Shown one piece after another: positions 62,162 to 64,000 of a DNA stretch of 64,000 nt; within the stretch, counting starts at the first letter, position 1, and each line of letters opens with the position of its first letter. A program made the translations under genes and the position numbers. The DNA comes from Fluviicola sp. (lineage in GTDB: Bacteria; Bacteroidota; Bacteroidia; Flavobacteriales_D; Crocinitomicaceae). Under the pieces are notes generated by a model. It was not told where the DNA came from, ran no database searches, and saw only the letters and a list, made by a program, of their open reading frames with translations. The DNA is taken from contig JAGOAZ010000005.1 in assembly GCA_017983675.1 (NCBI GenBank), positions 1-64,000 on the forward strand, in the 5' to 3' direction.

Positions 62162-63241
62162 ATGCATACAGTTGAAGGTTTAATAGGCGATTTATTATTG
62201 CAGCACAATTGTGTTATCGTTCCCGGATTTGGTGGGTTCGTAGCGCAACGTGTTTCTGCACAAATAGATATGGAAAAAGGAATCATGCTTCCGCCTAGTA
62301 AATCGATACTTTTTAATCGTCAATTGATCAATAATGATGGATTGTTGATTGCTTCGTATGCTTCACGCAACAAGGTTACTTATCCGATAGCTGAATCAAC
62401 AGTTGAAGGCACAGTTACTACTTGGCATGATGCGCTGAAAGCGGGACAACGCGTAAGTGTTGATCGTGTTGGTATCATCTTTTTGGATCAAGAGCGCAAT
62501 ATTTGTTTTGAACAAGACCGTTATTTCAATTTATTACTTGAGTCGTTTGGATTAGGACCGGTTCATTTTGTTTCTGAATCAGATATTCAAGCAAAAGAAA
62601 CGATAACAAAAGTGCAAGAAGTAATTCAACAAGTTGACTTTGTGACAACAAATGATGCTCCTGAATTAGTTGTGCTTGCTGAAACAACTGCTCCGAATGA
62701 ACATTTGGAAGAGCCACCAATTATTCCAATGCACGAGAAACGTCCGAACAAGGCTTGGAAATATGTGGCTGCTGCAGCACTAGTTCCATTAGCTTTTTAT
62801 TCGTTTTGGATTCCGATGAAAACAGATGTATTGGCATCTGGTGTTATTTCTTGGAACGATTTCAATCCGTTTTATAAAAAAGAAGTTGTTGTCAAAAAAG
62901 CACCACTTGTTCCTGTGAAAAAAGCAGCTGTTCCTGTTGAAGTTTTACCAGAAACACCGATTGAACAAGCACCAGTTGAAAGCGTTCAACCCGAACCAAG
63001 TGCTACTGAAAAACCGATTGTCGTTCAAGAAAAATTGAGTTCACCTCAAATCATTGTTGGTAGTTTTTCAACGGTACAAAACGCGAACACGATGGTCAAA
63101 GAGTTAAAAGCAAAAGGTGTAAGCGCTTCAATTTTACAACGTGATGGTAAAATTCGTGTCAGTGTTGGGGACAGTTCTCAGATTGAATCGTTGGAGCCAA
63201 AATTGATTGCCTTAGGAATTGCTCCTTGGATTTTGAAATAA
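62162..63241 (+). CDS. HU-like/SPOR-domain membrane protein
   Basis: The 359-residue protein has an N-terminal region of about 130 residues (IGDLLLQHNCVIVPGFGGFVAQ, FNRQLINNDGLLIASYA) resembling the HU/CCDC81-like domains of Bacteroidota SPOR proteins. One membrane helix follows at about 199-216, then a Pro/Glu/Val-rich periplasmic linker and a C-terminal SPOR domain (QIIVGSFSTVQNANTMVKEL to VSVGDSS). SPOR domains bind denuded peptidoglycan at the division site, so this protein could connect a cytosolic HU-like module with septal wall. Function is inferred from domains. Confidence 0.8.
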   Translation: MHTVEGLIGDLLLQHNCVIVPGFGGFVAQRVSAQIDMEKGIMLPPSKSILFNRQLINNDGLLIASYASRNKVTYPIAESTVEGTVTTWHDALKAGQRVSVDRVGIIFLDQERNICFEQDRYFNLLLESFGLGPVHFVSESDIQAKETITKVQEVIQQVDFVTTNDAPELVVLAETTAPNEHLEEPPIIPMHEKRPNKAWKYVAAAALVPLAFYSFWIPMKTDVLASGVISWNDFNPFYKKEVVVKKAPLVPVKKAAVPVEVLPETPIEQAPVESVQPEPSATEKPIVVQEKLSSPQIIVGSFSTVQNANTMVKELKAKGVSASILQRDGKIRVSVGDSSQIESLEPKLIALGIAPWILK

Positions 63242-63312
63242 ATCCCGTATTTAAAATCAGTTTAAATTACTTAAAGCGAATGATTTGTATGTGAAAATGC
63301 ATACATTTAGTC

Positions 63313-63849
63313 ATGCCGTTTAATCGATTACATCATTCAGTTATGGGCGAGTTACGCCCAAGGTTTGCATTACGTATGCATGTAGATCCTGAAAAAACCT
63401 TGATTCATATGAGCGAATCATTGAAAACCGATTCCACTGTAAGTGGTGTTCGCTCAAAGTGTTATGTGTTTATAAAAATACCCAAGCATTTGCAACATTA
63501 TTGGTCGCCAGAAATATCTGTTCGGATTGAAAAGCTAGATTATTTGCCGCATACCAATGTCCACTGTTTGATTGGTCCGCGACAATCTGTTTGGGTGATG
63601 TTCACCTTAATTTACGCTGCTATTGCGTTAGCAACGTTGTTTCTTGGAATGTTTGGCGTTGTCAATTATCAAATCACTCATTCGGTATTGTGGTTGATGC
63701 CTTTTCCTGTAGGATTATTTTTAATCGGATCGATCTTTTTATTTGCCAAAATCGGTCAAAAAAAGGGCCGCGATGAAATGTTGCACTTGGTCAGTTTTGT
63801 GTATCACCATTTATCAGAAGTTGCTCCTGTTGAACGCGTGAAAGGTTAA
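63313..63849 (+). CDS. Uncharacterised two-helix membrane protein
   Basis: The 178-residue protein has a soluble N-terminal 90 residues, two adjacent membrane helices (about 94-116 and 124-145) and a short charged C-terminus. I do not recognise the family. TACATTTA, close to the -7 consensus, ends three bases before the ATG at 63313. No terminator separates it from the convergent barrel gene. Confidence 0.65.
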   Translation: MPFNRLHHSVMGELRPRFALRMHVDPEKTLIHMSESLKTDSTVSGVRSKCYVFIKIPKHLQHYWSPEISVRIEKLDYLPHTNVHCLIGPRQSVWVMFTLIYAAIALATLFLGMFGVVNYQITHSVLWLMPFPVGLFLIGSIFLFAKIGQKKGRDEMLHLVSFVYHHLSEVAPVERVKG

Positions 63850-63851
63850 TC

Positions 63852-64000
63852 TTAAAAACGGAACGTTACACCAGCCATTGCTTGCAACCCTTGCGTAGGG
63901 TAGTTGTACCATCTTTTATAACGCTGTGCAGCAATATTATTAAAATTTAAAAACGCAGAAATACGTTTGTTGTATCGGTATTCGACGCTTAAGTTAGCAT
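63852..64000 (-). CDS. C-terminal end of an outer-membrane beta-barrel protein (TonB-dependent receptor-like), partial
   Basis: The last 48 codons read in from the window edge on the minus strand. The alternating strands SVEYRYNKRISAFLNFNNI, YKRWYNYPTQGLQAMAGV and a terminal TFRF with final Phe are typical of the closing strands of a Bacteroidota TonB-dependent receptor or related barrel. The rest lies outside the window, so the substrate cannot be told. Confidence 0.7.
   Translation of the reverse strand, partial: ANLSVEYRYNKRISAFLNFNNIAAQRYKRWYNYPTQGLQAMAGVTFRF

Noticed and set aside
1..64000. CRISPR array, insertion sequences, prophage or rRNA operon
   Set aside because: No spaced direct-repeat array, transposase, integrase, phage structural gene or rRNA sequence was seen.

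Overview
The window is a low-GC, gene-dense chromosomal segment from a member of the Bacteroidota, most likely a Flavobacteriales bacterium; I cannot name the genus. Supporting traits: secreted proteins with type IX secretion (T9SS) C-terminal sorting domains, a long IspG with an extra internal domain, a DUF4175 giant protein, many -7 boxes of the Bacteroidetes form TAnnTTTG, few Shine-Dalgarno sequences, and the tail of a TonB-dependent-receptor-like barrel at the right edge. Most content is core housekeeping. I see no insertion sequence, prophage or CRISPR array.

Layout. 1-3.5 kb: a very large membrane histidine kinase (cut by the window edge, minus strand) translationally overlapped with uridine kinase. 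3.7-9.4 kb: a secreted T9SS serine protease, a GT39-type membrane glycosyltransferase bracketed by two almost identical terminators, and radA. 9.4-12.7 kb (minus): a T9SS cargo protein and metG. 12.8-16.8 kb (plus): xseA-xseB, then the ferrous iron operon feoA-feoB-FeoB-associated peptide. 16.8-19.6 kb: an S4 RNA-binding protein, a YjbR protein, ispG. 19.8-26.7 kb (minus): a compact operon DUF4175 - RsbW-like ATPase - ybeY - mnmG - methyltransferase, carrying three parS centromere sites. 26.9-28.9 kb: gltX-folB and tRNA-Cys. 29.0-33.6 kb: an ECF sigma factor with a membrane partner, a TlpA-like thioredoxin, an M28 peptidase and rpiB.

33.6-34.26 kb is the only long gene-free stretch. It is very AT-rich, contains four copies of the 10-mer TGTTAATARC and near-consensus DnaA boxes, and is my candidate chromosomal origin. 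The parS cluster 11-13 kb away fits this, and genes on each side tend to point away from it (about 20 kb plus versus 8 kb minus on the right, 18 kb minus versus 14 kb plus on the left). dnaA, parA and parB are not in the window, so this remains a prediction.

34.3-64 kb: a LytTR response regulator, rnr, ferritin followed at 8 bp by a 1300-residue sensor that joins a periplasmic propeller, a class III adenylate cyclase and an HD hydrolase domain, a kelch-like secreted protein, a universal stress protein, a GH3-family enzyme, a DMT transporter, fbp, mfd, a sterol-desaturase-like enzyme, a BlaI repressor, a C1 peptidase, dprA, uvrC, an M48 peptidase, a cyclase-family hydrolase, an unknown lipoprotein, a HemJ-like protein, an enoyl-CoA hydratase, a flippase, an HU/SPOR protein, an unknown two-helix membrane protein, and the partial barrel protein.

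Functionally, DNA repair and recombination (radA, xseAB, mfd, uvrC, dprA) and translation (metG, gltX, mnmG, ybeY, tRNA-Cys, rnr) dominate, with iron uptake and storage (feo, ferritin) and cell-surface export. The strongest items for follow-up are the parS/oriC landscape, the propeller-cyclase-HD protein, and a recurring arrangement in which a -7 box ends only 3-5 nt before the ATG, suggesting leaderless mRNAs.
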